Below are positions 9,310-18,902 of a stretch of DNA of 64,000 bases, one piece after another. Made by a program: the position numbers and the translations under genes. Location of the stretch: the NCBI GenBank assembly GCA_947460175.1, contig CANHGW010000008.1, forward strand, positions 20,312 to 84,311, given 5' to 3'. Position 1 is the first letter of the stretch. Each line of letters begins with the position of its first letter. Below the pieces are notes generated by a model. It worked only from the letters and a program-made list of their open reading frames with translations. It ran no database searches and was not told where the DNA came from. This DNA is from Bacteroidota bacterium (GTDB lineage Bacteria > Bacteroidota > Bacteroidia > Chitinophagales > Chitinophagaceae).

Positions 9310-9341
9310 AAAGGATAAGCAAATTGTTTATCCTTTTTTTT
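9310..9341 (+). terminator. Rho-independent terminator of tRNA-Leu
   Basis: Inverted repeat AAAGGATAA (9310-9318) / TTATCCTTT (9328-9336), followed by a T run on the plus strand. It overlaps the last bases of the convergent sensor-kinase gene. Confidence 0.75.
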
Positions 9342-10488
9342 ATCTTTTGAGTACAATCCTAAATGTAGTCCCTTTTCCTATTTCAGATTTTTTGACAAAA
9401 ATATCCCCATAATGATATTCAGAAATAATTCGTTTTGCCAACGACAATCCTAGTCCCCATCCTCTTTTTTTTGTTGAAAACCCTGGCTTAAAAACTTTTT
9501 TAATATTTTTAGCTGAAATACCTTTCCCTGTATCAGAAACATCAATGATCGTTTGAGTAATTTCATCTTTGATATTGATATTGATTTCTCCCTTTCCATC
9601 CATGGCATCTAGCGCGTTTCGAATCAAATTTTCAAATACCCAATCAAACAAAGGTCCACTTATCACTACCAATACTTCTTCTTTGTTTGATTGTATATTA
9701 AATCGAACATTTTTAGAAGCTCTTTTTTCCATGTATGAAACGATACTTTTCAAATGCTCTATTAAATGCTCTTCTTCAAGTTGAGGTATACTTCCAATTT
9801 TTGAAAACCGATCTGCAATCAATTTCAATCGATCAACATCTTTATGCATTTCTATCAATGCAGGTTTTTCAATATCAGTTTCTTTCAAATATTCAAGCCA
9901 TGCGACTAAAGAAGTAAGTGGCGTACCTAGCTGATGTGCCGTTTCTTTACTCATCCCTACCCAAACCCTGTCTTGAACTTGTCTATTTGAAGAACTTATA
10001 TAAAAAACTACAATCAACACAAACAAGAATAATATTACCAACAAAATAAAAGGGAAATAGCGTAATTGCTTTAATAACTCTGACTCTCCATAATACACAA
10101 ATTGCTTTTTTGTATCTGAAATTTTAATTTCAATTGGAGGATGCATTGCTTTCAATTCAGAAAGTTTAGACTTAAGAAATTCATCACCATTTTTATAGCC
10201 ATTATGCGAAATAGTATCGATATTATTGAATGTCATGATACTATCTTTAGAGTCGGTGTTGATTAATGGAATGGTTTCATTCGAATTCAATATTGTATAA
10301 ACCAATACAGGAAAATCATCATTTTCTTTGGCTACTATTTCCAATGCTTGCTGAATTACATCGACACGCTTTTTTTCTTCAATCGCAAGTTTTTTAGTTA
10401 GATTATTGGCAAAATAAATTGCAGCCGCTGCAATAGCAACTGCCAATAATACTAAAAAGTAATTCCAATTGATGTATTTCCTAATCAC
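9340..10488 (-). CDS. Membrane sensor histidine kinase
   Basis: 382 residues from a GTG start. Two membrane segments (about 11-27 and 142-165) bracket a ~115-residue periplasmic sensor region with no recognised fold. The dimerisation/phosphoacceptor region has Ala-His185-Gln-Leu-Gly-Thr-Pro-Leu, the H-box version common in Bacteroidota kinases. The catalytic domain has the N box (Asn291), Asp319-Thr-Gly-Lys-Gly-Ile (G1) and Gly-Trp-Gly-Leu-Gly-Leu-Ser (G2). No response regulator gene is adjacent, so it is an orphan here and its signal is unknown. A near-consensus -7 box (TATCTTTA) lies upstream. Confidence 0.9.
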   Translation of the reverse strand: MIRKYINWNYFLVLLAVAIAAAAIYFANNLTKKLAIEEKKRVDVIQQALEIVAKENDDFPVLVYTILNSNETIPLINTDSKDSIMTFNNIDTISHNGYKNGDEFLKSKLSELKAMHPPIEIKISDTKKQFVYYGESELLKQLRYFPFILLVILFLFVLIVVFYISSSNRQVQDRVWVGMSKETAHQLGTPLTSLVAWLEYLKETDIEKPALIEMHKDVDRLKLIADRFSKIGSIPQLEEEHLIEHLKSIVSYMEKRASKNVRFNIQSNKEEVLVVISGPLFDWVFENLIRNALDAMDGKGEININIKDEITQTIIDVSDTGKGISAKNIKKVFKPGFSTKKRGWGLGLSLAKRIISEYHYGDIFVKKSEIGKGTTFRIVLKR

Positions 10489-10572
10489 AATTCTTCAAAC
10501 TAAAGATAGGGTAAATGATATTAAATAAACCACAAAATAGCAGTTTTTATTGCAATCATCAAAAGAATAAAA

Positions 10573-10603
10573 AAATCCCCAACAACGATGGTTGTTGGGG
10601 ATC
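10573..10603 (-). terminator. Rho-independent terminator of the 10626-18864 gene set
   Basis: A 12-bp perfect stem ATCCCCAACAAC / GTTGTTGGGGAT (10575-10586 with 10591-10602) with a 4-nt loop. On the minus strand it is followed by a T-rich run (10574 downwards). It lies just downstream of the T9SS protein that ends at 10626. Confidence 0.85.
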
Positions 10604-10625
10604 ATAAAAAGTATTTTAAATAAGA

Positions 10626-12452
10626 TTATTGTTTCACAAATTTCACATTACCATTCAATGAATCATTTTTAATATTGACAATGTACATACCTTGTGAAAG
10701 GTTGCTCACATTCACATTAAAATTATTTTTCCCTTTAATAGTATTGAAATGAGATGAAGATAGGTTTTTGCCTTGCATATCTGATATTGTAACTTGATAT
10801 GAAGAATTGTTTAAATCAACCATTTGAATATTCAATTGATCGTTTACAGTACCTAATACCATTACATTTAATCCAGCTTCTTCGAAGCTACGGATACCAA
10901 CAGCGCCATCGGTTACATATACATCATCTATAGACCACTCATCGGCAGTGCCGGTAGATGCAGATACATATTTAAATGCAATATTGAAAGGTGTTGCTTT
11001 GTATGAATTCAAATTGTAATTATTGAAGAAAGAATATATAGTATCTAAGTTAGCAAAATTTGCATTTAAGTTCACCCAAGTTGCTGTAGATGGATCACCA
11101 GTAAAATTAGAACTTACAAATACTTCTTTTGTGTTCGTACCAGTAAAACGTTTTTTACTCCAGAAATGCAAGTAAGGCATTGTCATAGCTGATAAATTCA
11201 ATGGAGGAGAAATCAACCAATCTTCATTATCTAATGTAACACCGCCAGCGTAGCCATTCATAAATACTGCATCAGTATCATTTCTACCAAAGTTTGAACA
11301 TCTCCAAGTTTGAGTTCCATTTACACTAAACTCTCTAAATAGACCTAACAAAGGAGCATTACAGCCTACAAATGATTCATTTAAAGAAGTAACAGGAGGT
11401 ACAACTGGAGGAGCTGTAGAGAATGTCCATGAGGTATTATTATAAACGCCATAACAAGAATATGTATTCCATTTGAAACATGTAGAATCGTATTGAACAG
11501 CATATTGTTTACCTGCTAATAAATTTACACCTGGAATAGTCACTACCATACCAGCTGCAGTGCAAGAACCAGCAGTAATTGTTTGGTTTGTAGCATCAGT
11601 AATATTGTTAATCGTAACATTACCAGTTCCTAATGTAATCACTTTGTCAAAATCAATTTGCAAACTAGTTGTTGTAGATGCCACATTGGTAGCCCCAGAC
11701 GCAGGAGTATATGTAACAACTTGAGGTGTGTTATTCACAGCAGTACCTGTCCAAGTCAATTGAAAATCGTCAATACCTACTTGTGGTCTGTTTCCTGATC
11801 CCATTGTAGTATCAGATGGCATCAAACGAATCCAAACAGGTTGGTTTTGATTATCCAATACAGCTCCAAAATTTACATTGACAGTAGTATTTGAGAAATT
11901 ACTATCAATTGTTAACGTAGCAGGAGCTGTTACTACATTTGCAAATGAACCCGGATTAGCTCCAACTCCAAATTGAACAATCCAATTGTGGTAACGTTTT
12001 GCAGCTGGGTGCAATGATTGTATTTTAAATTGCAAATTGAAAGCAGATAATCCACTTGTGTTTGCAATACAAAATGCAACAGATGTAAGACTATCTTTGT
12101 CGTCCCAACCTGCAAAACTTACTTGACGAATACCTAATGCTCTATCAGTACTAGCACTTTGATCTGCAGAAGTTGATCCAGCCGTTAAACCATCAGCAGA
12201 AGCAATGTTTTTGAACCCACGACCTGTATTAGACCAAGCTACTGCTGTAGGTGAAAAACGAAAAATCGCATCATTCCCTAATCCACCAGTAGGATTTACA
12301 ATTGAATCAACTCTCCAACCTGATGGTAAGCCATTTGCAAGGTTATCAAACGATTGTGTGTAAGTTGTACCACTTAAAGAATAAGGGGTCGTTTGTGCTT
12401 GTGAAGTTGCAATTGAAAAAAGTGCAACAATTGATAAAAGTATTTTTTTCAT
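10626..12452 (-). CDS. T9SS type A sorting-domain protein with Ig-like and choice-of-anchor-type domains
   Basis: 608 residues. Order: signal peptide ending Ser-Gln-Ala-Gln; a jelly-roll-like region (about 25-235) containing an Asp/Gly-rich fold and ending Val-Gly-Ile-Asp-Asp-Phe-Gln-Leu; a bacterial Ig-like (Big_5) domain (about 238-345; Pro-Ala-Ser-Gly-Ala-Thr-Asn-Val then Ile-Asp-Phe-Asp-Lys); a cleaved-adhesin/choice-of-anchor J-type domain (about 355-515; Glu-Asp-Trp-Leu-Ile-Ser-Pro-Pro and Trp-Ser-Ile-Asp-Asp-Val-Tyr-Val); and a C-terminal sorting domain. It should be exported through the outer membrane by T9SS and kept at or released from the surface. No catalytic residues are evident. 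It lies 28 bp after the DUF5689 gene, so it is likely the last gene of that unit. Confidence 0.85.
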   Translation of the reverse strand: MKKILLSIVALFSIATSQAQTTPYSLSGTTYTQSFDNLANGLPSGWRVDSIVNPTGGLGNDAIFRFSPTAVAWSNTGRGFKNIASADGLTAGSTSADQSASTDRALGIRQVSFAGWDDKDSLTSVAFCIANTSGLSAFNLQFKIQSLHPAAKRYHNWIVQFGVGANPGSFANVVTAPATLTIDSNFSNTTVNVNFGAVLDNQNQPVWIRLMPSDTTMGSGNRPQVGIDDFQLTWTGTAVNNTPQVVTYTPASGATNVASTTTSLQIDFDKVITLGTGNVTINNITDATNQTITAGSCTAAGMVVTIPGVNLLAGKQYAVQYDSTCFKWNTYSCYGVYNNTSWTFSTAPPVVPPVTSLNESFVGCNAPLLGLFREFSVNGTQTWRCSNFGRNDTDAVFMNGYAGGVTLDNEDWLISPPLNLSAMTMPYLHFWSKKRFTGTNTKEVFVSSNFTGDPSTATWVNLNANFANLDTIYSFFNNYNLNSYKATPFNIAFKYVSASTGTADEWSIDDVYVTDGAVGIRSFEEAGLNVMVLGTVNDQLNIQMVDLNNSSYQVTISDMQGKNLSSSHFNTIKGKNNFNVNVSNLSQGMYIVNIKNDSLNGNVKFVKQ

Positions 12453-12480
12453 GATATAAAATATTTAAGTTTTGTTTAAA

Positions 12481-13935
12481 TTAAGGAGTAACATCAGTAA
12501 GTGATCTTATTAATACTTGGGGAGTATTAAAAATAGAAGCAATTGCAGTTATATTTACTGGACTGGTTGGAAATGTAGTAGTAGTATAAGGAGGAGAATT
12601 TCTACAATACATTACCATATTTCCAGTTGCATCTGTAATAGTTTTAGAACCATTGTAAGAAGTAGTTGCTCCTGTAATAGTACAACCAACAATTTTCACT
12701 AATCGACTCTCGTAGATTCTTGATTTAACACTTGTATTATTTAAATCTTGAATCAAGTCTTGTATTGTTACGGTTACAGGGTTAATGGTTTTATTACTTC
12801 CTACAAGTGTTGTTTTAGCAGATGCTTTATCAATCTCAAGCAATCCTTTATACAATATCAATGAATCACCTGAAACATCAATACTTAATGAATCTCCAAG
12901 TTTATAGGCAATAGTTCCACCATAATAAATATTTATACCACGTCCACTTTCATCTTGAAGGTATAGACTTCCTTTTGAGATATTACTATCTTTGAAACTA
13001 GAACTCACGACTCCATGTATTTTGTAATTACCTAACATGATTCCAGTACCATTAAACAATTTACGCAAGCTATCGATTGAAATGTCTTGAGAAGGCGAAA
13101 TTACGCTTCCATTACATCTTGGTGCATACATTTTCAAATCAGATGTATCGCGGAGCAACATTTGTACAGTAGAACCATAAACAGACATTATAGAAGTCAT
13201 TGATCCCTTGCCAGTAGGCATTGGATAATTTCTAAATAAAGAATAGCCACTATTTCTCATGATAATAGATGTACCTGCACAGTCCATTACAGTTCTATCG
13301 GTGCCAGATGAGATACTTGCATCTTGTGCATAAGGGCCACCCGCTTGTGCTTGTGTTACTTCAACACTATCAAATTGAATTAAAGTACCTATCCATTTTT
13401 TATTGGATGCATTCAATGTTTTAATCTGTGTGATAGGAATAATACGAGGAGCAACAACATTGGGATAATTAGCTTTGACAACATACTTTGTAATCAAGTT
13501 TGTAGGTATATCACTTAAAGAATTAGAGTTGTCGGGCAAATAGCCTAATTGAACAAAACCATTGTACTCTCCAATATATAAACCTTTACATTTGATATAG
13601 ATTTTACGACCAATTGGATAATCGGTATACAAGGAATTACGGCCTAACAATACAGCAATACCACTTGAAGTATCTTGTATCACGATTTGCTTATAAAAAT
13701 TACCAGAACGATCATCTGCTATGACAATTCCTGAAATAGTTAAATCTGTATCGATTAATGTTGGTTGTCCTGTATACAATGTATTTTTCAAATACCAGAT
13801 ACTGCTGTTGACAGTAAGATTAGGATCTATATTTGAAGCATCAGGTGGTGCATCAAATTTTTGTTTGACACATGAAGTTATAGTAAGCATCGAAATGCTT
13901 ATTAAAACGATTGCGGAAAATAGTATTTTTTTCAT
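12481..13935 (-). CDS. DUF5689 domain-containing surface lipoprotein
   Basis: 484 residues. A lipoprotein signal ends Thr-Ile-Thr-Ser-Cys (Cys at about 22). The next region (Ile-Ser-Gly-Ile-Val-Ile-Ala-Asp-Asp-Arg-Ser-Gly-Asn-Phe-Tyr-Lys) is the OB-like DUF5689 signature, and a second similar OB-like region follows in the C-terminal half (Ile-His-Gly-Val-Val-Ser-Ser). DUF5689 lipoproteins recur beside TonB-dependent receptors in Bacteroidota. By position this one may act as the receptor's outer-membrane partner, as SusD does for SusC, but that is inference. It is 37 bp downstream of the receptor gene. Confidence 0.85.
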   Translation of the reverse strand: MKKILFSAIVLISISMLTITSCVKQKFDAPPDASNIDPNLTVNSSIWYLKNTLYTGQPTLIDTDLTISGIVIADDRSGNFYKQIVIQDTSSGIAVLLGRNSLYTDYPIGRKIYIKCKGLYIGEYNGFVQLGYLPDNSNSLSDIPTNLITKYVVKANYPNVVAPRIIPITQIKTLNASNKKWIGTLIQFDSVEVTQAQAGGPYAQDASISSGTDRTVMDCAGTSIIMRNSGYSLFRNYPMPTGKGSMTSIMSVYGSTVQMLLRDTSDLKMYAPRCNGSVISPSQDISIDSLRKLFNGTGIMLGNYKIHGVVSSSFKDSNISKGSLYLQDESGRGINIYYGGTIAYKLGDSLSIDVSGDSLILYKGLLEIDKASAKTTLVGSNKTINPVTVTIQDLIQDLNNTSVKSRIYESRLVKIVGCTITGATTSYNGSKTITDATGNMVMYCRNSPPYTTTTFPTSPVNITAIASIFNTPQVLIRSLTDVTP

Positions 13936-13972
13936 TTTTTTATTAATGTATTAATTGTATAAGTATTTTTAA

Positions 13973-16738
13973 TTAGAATCGTAAGTTTAGGTTAATAAAA
14001 TATTGGATACCCAATGCGCTAGCATATTTAGGTGGAAACCAATCAGGATTTTCGTTATTAAATCGTAAGTTCTCAAATCCATATAATCTAATTTTTTTAT
14101 TGTTCAACAAATTTGTCAACCCAATGTTTAAAGTCAAATATGTTTGGCTACCCGCTTTTTTAATGTATTTATTCACTTTAAATGATTTTCCACCAAATAA
14201 ATCTACGGTATAAAAATTTGGAAGTTTTTGTTGATCTAAAATTGAATGCCACTGAGTTGATTCTTCTTCAACTAAATCTACCCCACTTTTCGTACGTCTT
14301 GTAGGTGCAAAATCCATCCAGTTATTTGCTAAATAATTAAACGAAAGTGAAGCAAACCAGAATTTTTTGGAATTGTATCTTAACTGAGCTTGAAACGATG
14401 CTTGAGGGCCAGAAGGTACATAATAATTTTTCATGTACACAGTATCTGTACCGGTTGATACTTCTTGTAAAATATTATTGGATGCTAATGTATCATTGTC
14501 AACATAAATGTTCATGTAAGGACGACTTGTGTAAAATGCTTGGGTAAATGCACCTGCCAAATTCAATTTGAAGGAAGGTGAAATTTTGATTTCAGTACCT
14601 AATTCAATTCCGGTGTAGCGCTTATTTATTCCTTGAAGTGCCATATTGACAAATGACAAATCATCATCACTAAAAAAACGTTTAATATCAGCAGCATCTT
14701 TCACATCGGTAGCAAATATTGTGATACGACCTTTCACATTTGGTGAACGCAATAAATAACCAGCTTCAATAGTTGAAACCTTTTCAAGTGTTGGATTTGA
14801 AATCATTGAATTTCTCGTACGAGGTGAAACAATTACATTATCAACAAAAGGAGCACGAGTACCTAATGCACCATTTACGTACAAATAATTTCTACCATTT
14901 AATTTATATGTAAAGCCTCCTTTTCCTCTATATGTAAAAAAAGTGTTTGTTGCAGATTTGCCAAAGGATGTTAATGGATATAATCCAGATTTATAATTTC
15001 CTTCACGATAAAAATTAGTGTAACCTAATTCTCCAGCTAAAAAGAAATCAAACTTATTGAAATTAAATACACCTTGTGCAAACCAAGCCGCTTTTGTAAA
15101 ATGAATATCATAATCGTATCCATAAGTGTCGCCCTCTTTACGTTTAACATCCTTATCCAACAAATTGATTTTATCTGCATCAGGCACCCCATTGAATGAG
15201 CGTGCTGCAAATTGATTTAAATTTTCCCAGTATTCACCACCCATTAAATCTTCTACACGTAAAAAATTATGGTTCACTTGATTTTGGTAACTCACTCCAG
15301 TATAAAAGGTAGTATGATCATTAATTGCACTTTCAAGGTTTACGGCTAAATTCAATTTTTTAGTTCCTTCAACAGTTGAATTTACAATATAAGTAGATTT
15401 CCCATTCCCAGATAATCGATTCAAACGATTTGCTTCATATAGATCATCCCATTTAATTTGAAGAAATTCATCAGGATTTGCTTTCATTCGATCTGTCAAT
15501 TCTTTTGCTACAGAAGGTGAATCGGCATAACTTGGCATATAACGATAATAATCAGGCTTAGGATCTGCACCATTAAACCAGTCTATTCCAGTAGTAGATG
15601 TTTCGCCAAATTGATACGAAACAGCTGATGTAAGAATAGTACGAGAATTCAACTTTGCATCATGCGACAATATAAACAATGGCATATGTGAATTTAAAAC
15701 TCTTGAATTACGAACTTTGCCATCTTGAAATCCCCAATATGGATTATAATAATTTGTACCAGCTAAATCAAACATCTCTTGAGTGGCAGGTCCAGATTTA
15801 CCACGTTTTGTTGGTGCTCCCACAATCATTAAGTTGATTCCGTGATTTTTGAATCTCTTTTCAACAGCAGCATAATAACCAAATGCATCATAAAACGTAC
15901 CTCTAATTTGACCTTCTTGAGCCCAACGTCGTGAAACAGATAAAGAATACGCCCAGCCATTCTTCATTAAACCTGAATTATGTGTCAACATGATTCGATT
16001 ACGATATGATCTATTTGTAGCTGTATATGTCAATCGAGTTCCTTTACGTTGATTAGATGCTGTAGCATCTAAAGAGGTATTCAATCCAAATCCTCCAAAA
16101 TTTGTTTCGTTCGGTGCTAATCCTAAATTAAGGCTACGTCCACGAAAAACATCATTTAAACCACTCCATGAATTAAAAAAAACGCCTCCTTCTTCAAGGT
16201 CATTCATAGGCACTCCATTCATATAAAGGACATTATTATCATTTTCGTATCCACGCATACGATAAAAATATTGCCCCCAACCAAATGTTGCAGCAGATAA
16301 GTAAGCATCTTGAGCTGCATTTAACACACTTGAAATATTTTGCCCACCAGAACTAGCCGAATTGTCATCAAGCGAACCTGCATCTTCAACACTTGCAGCA
16401 GAATTATCCAACGTATAATTATTCGTATTGCTCGCAACAGTAACCAATTCTATTACTCCTGCATCTGAATGATCGCCAGTAACACTAACATTAATTGTTT
16501 CAACAATTTCACCTTCAATTGTAAATGTCATTTCATAACTCCCAAAGGGGATATTACTAAAGTTAAAATCACCCTCAGCATTCGATACAGTCATTACTTT
16601 GGCAGTAGGTAATGTAACCGTAACATCAAAGTAAGGCAACTTAGTGTCTTGATGTATAATTTTTCCTTTAATCATCCCTGATTGTGCTTGTACAATTACA
16701 GACGATAAAAGCAAAATGAAAGTTAAAATTTTGTTCAT
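13973..16738 (-). CDS. TonB-dependent outer-membrane receptor with CarboxypepD_reg-like domain
   Basis: 921 residues. A signal peptide (about 1-18, Val-Gln-Ala-Gln) is followed by a carboxypeptidase-regulatory-like beta domain (about 23-95). A Ser/Asp-rich linker leads to the plug domain (about 135-230; Gly-Val-Pro-Met-Asn-Asp-Leu-Glu-Glu-Gly), then a long barrel ending in an aromatic C-terminal residue (Leu-Arg-Phe). I see no Ton-box that I can assign with confidence. The gene lies in a surface locus with a secreted nuclease-like protein and a DUF5689 lipoprotein, so the imported substrate may be a nucleic-acid breakdown product or another phosphorylated polymer (inference). It has its own -7 box. 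Confidence 0.93.
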   Translation of the reverse strand: MNKILTFILLLSSVIVQAQSGMIKGKIIHQDTKLPYFDVTVTLPTAKVMTVSNAEGDFNFSNIPFGSYEMTFTIEGEIVETINVSVTGDHSDAGVIELVTVASNTNNYTLDNSAASVEDAGSLDDNSASSGGQNISSVLNAAQDAYLSAATFGWGQYFYRMRGYENDNNVLYMNGVPMNDLEEGGVFFNSWSGLNDVFRGRSLNLGLAPNETNFGGFGLNTSLDATASNQRKGTRLTYTATNRSYRNRIMLTHNSGLMKNGWAYSLSVSRRWAQEGQIRGTFYDAFGYYAAVEKRFKNHGINLMIVGAPTKRGKSGPATQEMFDLAGTNYYNPYWGFQDGKVRNSRVLNSHMPLFILSHDAKLNSRTILTSAVSYQFGETSTTGIDWFNGADPKPDYYRYMPSYADSPSVAKELTDRMKANPDEFLQIKWDDLYEANRLNRLSGNGKSTYIVNSTVEGTKKLNLAVNLESAINDHTTFYTGVSYQNQVNHNFLRVEDLMGGEYWENLNQFAARSFNGVPDADKINLLDKDVKRKEGDTYGYDYDIHFTKAAWFAQGVFNFNKFDFFLAGELGYTNFYREGNYKSGLYPLTSFGKSATNTFFTYRGKGGFTYKLNGRNYLYVNGALGTRAPFVDNVIVSPRTRNSMISNPTLEKVSTIEAGYLLRSPNVKGRITIFATDVKDAADIKRFFSDDDLSFVNMALQGINKRYTGIELGTEIKISPSFKLNLAGAFTQAFYTSRPYMNIYVDNDTLASNNILQEVSTGTDTVYMKNYYVPSGPQASFQAQLRYNSKKFWFASLSFNYLANNWMDFAPTRRTKSGVDLVEEESTQWHSILDQQKLPNFYTVDLFGGKSFKVNKYIKKAGSQTYLTLNIGLTNLLNNKKIRLYGFENLRFNNENPDWFPPKYASALGIQYFINLNLRF

Positions 16739-16754
16739 ATTTATAAATAATCAG

Positions 16755-16762
16755 CAAAAGTA
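16755..16762 (-). promoter_or_regulatory. -7 box TACTTTTG for the TonB-dependent receptor gene
   Basis: Exact TAnnTTTG on the minus strand, 16 nt before the ATG at 16738, in the 104-bp gap after the nuclease gene. The receptor can therefore be transcribed independently of the upstream gene. Confidence 0.5.
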
Positions 16763-16842
16763 GTTTTTTAAATGAGGATATTCATTAACAGAATGTTACT
16801 AAAAAGTAAGATGTGGATAAAATATGATTAAGAGGCAAAGGC

Positions 16843-18864
16843 CTATTTTACCAACCATTTCTCAACCGAACGATGTTGGCCATTGCTTATTTCTACCCAA
16901 TACAATCCTGTTTGTATTCCGCTAATAGATTCTTTATAATAATCCTGATTAAAACGAATCTCTTTATTAAGCAATAGTTTACCTGTAATATCTACTATTC
17001 GTAACTTACAAACTTGATTCGTAAAGAAATCACTATAAATTTCTAAGTTAGAAGATGAAGGATTTACTAATTTAAAATAGCGTTGTGTACCATATAATTG
17101 AGCTTCTTTAATTCCATTCGGAAAATTGAATTTAAAATAACTCATTACAGGTATGTGATCTGAAGTTGTATTAGCATAAGATTCAATAAAGCTTTCAGAT
17201 TCTGTAAAAATAAAACAGCTACTATCGGCGTAAAATGGATATAAAGCAGAAGATGCGACCACATTATCAATAATATGATCTGTAGAAAAGACAAAAGTTG
17301 TTTGGCCTGCAAATAAAGATGGCAGTGTAATTCCAGTATAGCCTGAATTTAACAAATATTGGTAAGGCGATACAGTTTGACCTGTTACAGCCGACCCTTC
17401 TAAATAATCGTTGAAATCTCCAATAACAATTACTTTTTTCCCAGGAAATAATGCATTTAAACTATCCGTCATTTTTTGTGTGCCACACACTCTTCTATTA
17501 TAATCACTCAAGGTAGAACTTGCTTTTGCATGAATATTTGCAAAAATGACTGTATCAGCATTGCCTGATGCCAATTTTAATTTTGCTTTTAAAATAAATG
17601 GGAATCTTCCTGAAGAAAAACAATTATAAGCACTCGTATCAGCAGGATACGTGGATGCCAATAATCCAAAAGTACCTAAGTTATCTATTTTATTCGTATT
17701 ATAAATATAGCCTAGTTTTTGACATGACGCATAAAATCCACTTGCAGGTGAGGTTACACCAGAACAAAATGGCGAAACTACATAGCTATAATTAGGTCCC
17801 AAAGCGGCTGTAATAGAAGCAATTTGATTCACATTGACAATTTCTTGTAGGCAATAGATATCTGCATTGATTTCTTTTAATAGTTTAGTAGCATTGAGAC
17901 GAGCAAGATTTGTATCACAGGCGCAATTAGAAGGATCCCCAAACCAACGCATATTCCAATTAAATACCCTGAGTGTTTTACTATCTGGCAATGAAGTACC
18001 AAGTAATTGAATTGACTCATTCATTAAATTGCCATTGTAACTAAAGGTAAGTTTTTTGCGATATACCTTATCTGTTATTGTAGGTGAAATACGAACATAA
18101 ACAGTTTGTGTAACTCCTCCTGCAGCTGATGTATAATTCAACGTATTGGAATAATTGACTCCATTTTTAGATATTTCAAAAGGGGCAGGCACATCTACAT
18201 CAAAACTTGTAGAAATTGCTGACATGTTGAATGTAAAAGTTTCAGGTGTAGAATTGCCTCCTACACCGGCTTGTCCCACATTCATAAACTTTTTTGATAC
18301 AATAAGAGTACCATTATTAATATTAACATCATCAATTTTCCAAGTTGCAGCTGCTACTGTAGTGGATGTATATTTAAAGGCTATATACATTGGTGCAGAA
18401 TTATATGCTGTTAAGTTAATGGGTCCACTCAAAAACCAAACATCCGAATTGGAAGTAGGAAGTACTACAGGCAAGGCAGTCCATGTAGCCGCATTGGGAT
18501 TCCCTGTTCCAGCATAATTGTATGATATTAATACTTGAATAAAATTACCTGCATATTTTGTTCTCGACCAAAAAGACAACATAGGTGCCAATGTTGTATT
18601 CAGATTTACTAAAGGCGAAATAAGCCAATCTTCGTTGGTATTGTTTCCACCTCCACTGTACCCGCTCATTTGAGCAGCTTTACCTACATAGCCCACTGTT
18701 GTGCATGACCAAGTATCAGAACCAGTTACACTGTATTTAGTCCAGCCGGTAGGAATCCCACCAACACAACTAGTGAAATCTTCATGCAAAGACGTGACTT
18801 GAGCTTTACTTTGAAAAAAACTGAATAAAAGAAATGAGATTATTAAGTAGGTTACCTTTTTCAT
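16843..18864 (-). CDS. T9SS type A sorting-domain protein with endonuclease/exonuclease/phosphatase domain
   Basis: 673 residues. Order: signal peptide (Ser-Lys-Ala-Gln); choice-of-anchor J/cleaved-adhesin-like domain (about 25-190; Glu-Asp-Trp-Leu-Ile-Ser-Pro-Leu, Trp-Lys-Ile-Asp-Asp-Val); a beta-sandwich (about 190-295); an EEP hydrolase domain (about 300-580); and a C-terminal sorting domain. In the EEP part I see Asn-Trp-Asn-Met-Arg-Trp-Phe-Gly, Leu-Gln-Glu-Ile, Asn-Ile-His-Ala-Lys-Ala, Ile-Gly-Asp-Phe-Asn-Asp and Ser-Asp-His-Ile-Pro-Val, the usual metal-binding and catalytic residues. It is likely an extracellular nuclease or phosphodiesterase. It is the first gene of the receptor locus and has a -7 box ending only 4 nt before its ATG. 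Confidence 0.9.
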   Translation of the reverse strand: MKKVTYLIISFLLFSFFQSKAQVTSLHEDFTSCVGGIPTGWTKYSVTGSDTWSCTTVGYVGKAAQMSGYSGGGNNTNEDWLISPLVNLNTTLAPMLSFWSRTKYAGNFIQVLISYNYAGTGNPNAATWTALPVVLPTSNSDVWFLSGPINLTAYNSAPMYIAFKYTSTTVAAATWKIDDVNINNGTLIVSKKFMNVGQAGVGGNSTPETFTFNMSAISTSFDVDVPAPFEISKNGVNYSNTLNYTSAAGGVTQTVYVRISPTITDKVYRKKLTFSYNGNLMNESIQLLGTSLPDSKTLRVFNWNMRWFGDPSNCACDTNLARLNATKLLKEINADIYCLQEIVNVNQIASITAALGPNYSYVVSPFCSGVTSPASGFYASCQKLGYIYNTNKIDNLGTFGLLASTYPADTSAYNCFSSGRFPFILKAKLKLASGNADTVIFANIHAKASSTLSDYNRRVCGTQKMTDSLNALFPGKKVIVIGDFNDYLEGSAVTGQTVSPYQYLLNSGYTGITLPSLFAGQTTFVFSTDHIIDNVVASSALYPFYADSSCFIFTESESFIESYANTTSDHIPVMSYFKFNFPNGIKEAQLYGTQRYFKLVNPSSSNLEIYSDFFTNQVCKLRIVDITGKLLLNKEIRFNQDYYKESISGIQTGLYWVEISNGQHRSVEKWLVK

Positions 18865-18868
18865 TCAG

Positions 18869-18876
18869 CAAAAGTA
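18869..18876 (-). promoter_or_regulatory. -7 box TACTTTTG for the nuclease gene; possible leaderless start
   Basis: Exact TAnnTTTG on the minus strand, ending 4 nt before the ATG at 18864. If transcription starts at the usual distance, the mRNA begins at or next to the start codon. Confidence 0.5.
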
Positions 18877-18902
18877 AATATATTATTATCCAATAAAAAA
18901 AA

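Noticed and set aside
9126..9356. A 76-codon minus-strand open frame across tRNA-Leu
   Set aside because: It is the antisense of the tRNA and its terminator; the tRNA fold explains the sequence fully.
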